Shown one piece after another: positions 61,361 through 64,000 of a stretch of DNA of 64,000 nucleotides. The notes under the pieces are model-generated. The model was not told the DNA's origin. It searched no databases and was given only the letters and a program-made list of their open reading frames with translations. The translations under genes and the position numbers were made by a program. The stretch is from Paenibacillus sp. FSL H3-0469 (lineage in GTDB: Bacteria > Bacillota > Bacilli > Paenibacillales > Paenibacillaceae): the NCBI RefSeq assembly GCF_038051945.1, contig NZ_CP150302.1, forward strand, positions 5,146,001 through 5,210,000, given 5' to 3'. Numbering within the stretch: the stretch's first letter is position 1; every line of letters begins with the position of its first letter.

Positions 61361-64000
61361 TTATTCTACCGGCTGAGCCGCTTCTGAAGCTGTAGCATCT
61401 GCCAGCATCTGGCGGAGTACCGTCTGCAGAATACCGCCATTGCGGTAGTAGTCGATATCTACGCTGCTGTCGAGACGGGCAATGACCGGGAAGTCGAACT
61501 GGGTGCCGTCTTCACGGGTAGCAGTGACTGTCAGCTCCTGTCCGGGAAGGACATGGTTGTCAAGACCGGTAATGTCGAAGGTCTCGCGTCCGGTCAGTCC
61601 CATGCTGCTCCAGCCATGGCCTTCCTGGAACTGCAGCGGCAGCACGCCCATGCCGACGAGATTGCTGCGGTGAATCCGCTCGAAGCTCTCAGCGATGACG
61701 GCTTTGACTCCGAGAAGGAGTGTTCCCTTGGCGGCCCAGTCGCGGGAGCTGCCTGTGCCGTATTCTTTACCGGCGATAACGATCAGGTTCTGTCCGGCCG
61801 ACTGGTACAGCATGGAGGCGTCATAGATCGACATGACCTCATCGCTTGGCAGGAAGGTGGTTACGCCGCCTTCTGTTCCAGGAGCCACTGCATTGCGGAT
61901 ACGGATGTTGGCGAAGGTACCGCGCATCATCACCTCATGATTCCCGCGGCGCGAGCCGTAGGAGTTGAAGTCGGCGCGTTCCACGCCATGTCCCCGCAGA
62001 TATTCTCCGGCCGGACCGGATGCTGTGATATTCCCGGCCGGTGAGATATGGTCGGTAGTGACGGAATCGCCAAGCAGCGCAAGTACACGCGAGCTTCTGA
62101 TATCCTTAATGTCAGAGGCACCGTCTGCCAGATGCTCGAAGAATGGCGGATTCTGAATGTAGGTGGAGTTGCTGTCCCATTCATACAGCTCGCCTTCCGG
62201 TACCGGAATGTTATTCCAGCGTTCATTGGCCGTGAATACATTCTCATATTTGCTGCGGAACATTTCAGGACTGAGCGAGCGCAGGGTGGCTTCGCGGATC
62301 TCGGCTGTAGTCGGCCAGATATCGGCCAGGAAGACAGGCTCACCCTGCGGGTCATAGCCCAGCGGCTCGGTCTTCAGGTCAATATTCACTGTGCCGGCCA
62401 GAGCGTAAGCGACAACCAGCGGCGGTGAAGCGAGATAGTTGGCTTTGACCTGGGCATGCACGCGGCCCTCGAAGTTACGGTTCCCGGAGATGACTGCGGC
62501 AACCGTCATATCATGCTCGGTAATGGCTTCGCTGACTTCATCCGGCAGCGGGCCGGAGTTACCGATACAAGTGGCGCAGCCGTAGCCGGCCAGGTAGAAG
62601 CCGAGCGCTTCCAGCGGCTTCAGCAGATCCGCCTTCTGCAGATATTCCGTAACGACCAGCGATCCGGGAGTCAGGCTGCTTTTGACATATCCGGGCTTGG
62701 TCAGACCGCGTTCTACAGCCTTCTTGGCAAGCAGTCCTGCGCCCAGCATTACGCTCGGGTTGGAGGTGTTCGTACAGCTCGTGATGGCTGCAATGACAAC
62801 CGCTCCTGTTGAGAGCTTGCTGCTGCTTCCGTTCTTGTGCTGAATCTCAACTTCTTCGGCAATCTTCTCGTCGCTGAGGCCATAGCCGCCCTTATCGACA
62901 GGTGTACGGATAATGCCTTCGAAATTCTCCTTCATATGGGTAAGCTCTACCCGGTCCTGCGGACGCTTCGGTCCGGCCAGGCTGGGAACCACAGAAGCCA
63001 GATCCAGCTCAATGATATCGCTGAACGTAGGGTCCGGTGTCTCTGCGGTGCGGAACATGCCCTGCGCCTTATAATAATCCCCTACCAGCTCTACCAGCTC
63101 ATCCGGGCGTCCGGTGCTGCGCAGATAGGCCAGCGTCTCATCGTCTACAGGGAAGAAGCCGATCGTTGCACCGTATTCAGGAGCCATGTTGGCTACTGTC
63201 GCACGGTCTGCCAGACTGATGTTCGCCAGACCCGGGCCGTAGAATTCGACGAACTTGCCGACTACGCCTTTTTTGCGCAGCATTTGGGTAACGGTAAGGG
63301 CCAGATCGGTAGCTGTAGCGCCTTCCATCAGACTGCCGGTCAGCTTGAAGCCGACGACATCCGGGGTAACGAAATACAGCGGCTGTCCGAGCATTCCTGC
63401 TTCAGCCTCAATTCCGCCGACGCCCCAGCCCACTACGCCAAGGCCGTTGATCATTGTCGTATGGGAATCCGTGCCGACCAGGGAATCCGGGTAGACAACG
63501 GTCTCTCCGTCAATGGTCTTGGTGGCCGCCACAGAAGCCAGATACTCCAGATTCACCTGATGCACAATTCCGGTTGCCGGAGGAACCGCACGGAAATTAT
63601 TGAAGGCGGTCTGTGCCCAGCGCAGGAAGCGGTAGCGCTCCTCATTACGCTCGAATTCTACGTTCATATTATATTCAAGGGCATCCGCCGTTCCGAACGC
63701 ATCAACCATAACGGAATGGTCAATAACAAGGTCAACCGGTACAAGCGGGTTGATCTTCTTCGGGTCCCCGCCCGCCTTCTTGACGGTATCGCGCATAGCC
63801 GCGAGATCGACAACTACAGGCACGCCGGTGAAATCCTGCAGGACAATCCGGGCAGGAATGAACGGGATTTCCTTATTGCGGTCAATGCCGCCGGACCAGT
63901 TAGCCAGCTGCTTGACATGTTCTTCGGTAATCGCCCGTCCGTCATATTGGCGGACAGCCGCTTCGAGTAATACCTTAATGGAGAATGGCAGGGAGGAAAT
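61361..64000 (-). CDS. acnA: Aconitate hydratase (N-terminus beyond window)
   Basis: The frame is open to the right edge, so the start lies outside; 879 residues are visible of about 900 in the AcnA family. Cluster cysteines appear in ITSCTNTSNPSVMLG and GYGCATCIGNSGPL, with LVGTDSHTTMINGLGVVGWGVGGIEAEAGMLGQP and the C-terminal AGKEYGTGSSRDWAAKG. It isomerises citrate to isocitrate in the TCA cycle, and in Bacillus (CitB) also binds RNA when iron is short. It converges on the Fur-regulated binding protein, separated by a terminator. Confidence 0.97.
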   Translation of the reverse strand: MSSLPFSIKVLLEAAVRQYDGRAITEEHVKQLANWSGGIDRNKEIPFIPARIVLQDFTGVPVVVDLAAMRDTVKKAGGDPKKINPLVPVDLVIDHSVMVDAFGTADALEYNMNVEFERNEERYRFLRWAQTAFNNFRAVPPATGIVHQVNLEYLASVAATKTIDGETVVYPDSLVGTDSHTTMINGLGVVGWGVGGIEAEAGMLGQPLYFVTPDVVGFKLTGSLMEGATATDLALTVTQMLRKKGVVGKFVEFYGPGLANISLADRATVANMAPEYGATIGFFPVDDETLAYLRSTGRPDELVELVGDYYKAQGMFRTAETPDPTFSDIIELDLASVVPSLAGPKRPQDRVELTHMKENFEGIIRTPVDKGGYGLSDEKIAEEVEIQHKNGSSSKLSTGAVVIAAITSCTNTSNPSVMLGAGLLAKKAVERGLTKPGYVKSSLTPGSLVVTEYLQKADLLKPLEALGFYLAGYGCATCIGNSGPLPDEVSEAITEHDMTVAAVISGNRNFEGRVHAQVKANYLASPPLVVAYALAGTVNIDLKTEPLGYDPQGEPVFLADIWPTTAEIREATLRSLSPEMFRSKYENVFTANERWNNIPVPEGELYEWDSNSTYIQNPPFFEHLADGASDIKDIRSSRVLALLGDSVTTDHISPAGNITASGPAGEYLRGHGVERADFNSYGSRRGNHEVMMRGTFANIRIRNAVAPGTEGGVTTFLPSDEVMSIYDASMLYQSAGQNLIVIAGKEYGTGSSRDWAAKGTLLLGVKAVIAESFERIHRSNLVGMGVLPLQFQEGHGWSSMGLTGRETFDITGLDNHVLPGQELTVTATREDGTQFDFPVIARLDSSVDIDYYRNGGILQTVLRQMLADATASEAAQPVE

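Noticed and set aside
62837..63970. Plus-strand open frame opposite aconitase
   Set aside because: Shadow of the highly conserved aconitase coding strand.

Overview
The window looks like a chromosomal segment of a Paenibacillus-type spore-forming member of the Bacillota. The GC content is moderate (roughly mid-50s percent by eye), AGGAGG-type ribosome sites are strong, and GTG and TTG starts are frequent. Several families are typical of this group: Ger germination proteins, EcsAB, YkcBC-like glycosyltransferases, GlgC/GlgD, bacilliredoxin, YneF, DUF5696 and a DUF2935-superoxide dismutase fusion. No rRNA, tRNA, insertion sequence, prophage or CRISPR array was seen. The species assignment is inference.

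Layout. 1-2018: the end of a germinant-receptor operon (GerC end, small membrane protein, GerB). 2147-4482: small housekeeping and hypothetical genes. 4644-7913: a YkcB/YkcC-like glycosyltransferase pair; 8991-11143: an OmpR-type two-component system. Upstream regions of both share an 11-bp-spaced TTCA repeat, so this system probably controls the pair. Between them lies a compact flavoprotein behind a triplicated 63-bp promoter-like unit. 11633-16464: glgC-glgD-glgP. 16700-30826: MsrC, GNAT, MFS exporter, MarR, EcsAB, YtfP, a KinB-like kinase, bacilliredoxin, NadE, an esterase, AcpS and MutY.

31134-49094 is the most distinctive part. It opens with an eight-unit array of 51-bp palindrome-centred repeats, followed by a LacI regulator and a long regulatory leader with its own repeats. 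Then comes a large, apparently co-directional carbohydrate locus: a lipoprotein binding protein, a 969-residue binding protein fused to two N-terminal beta-rich modules, two CUT1 permease pairs, an NHL-TPR membrane protein, a Yip1-type membrane protein, a DUF5696 protein and a membrane-anchored GH30-GH43 fusion. No ATPase is encoded, so a shared MsmX-type ATPase is expected. The working model is that the surface enzyme trims a plant-type polysaccharide, the binding proteins capture oligomers, and the two permease pairs import them under LacI control.

49296-64000 holds sodA, a GNAT protein, signal peptidase I, QueG, YneF, FolE, a second (51-52 bp) intergenic repeat array, the DUF2935-SOD fusion, an anchored alpha/beta hydrolase, an IclR regulator, a large LuxR-type regulator, a Fur-box-controlled siderophore-binding lipoprotein, and aconitase running off the right edge. 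Non-coding repeats of several unrelated kinds are the main structure that gene calls leave unexplained.
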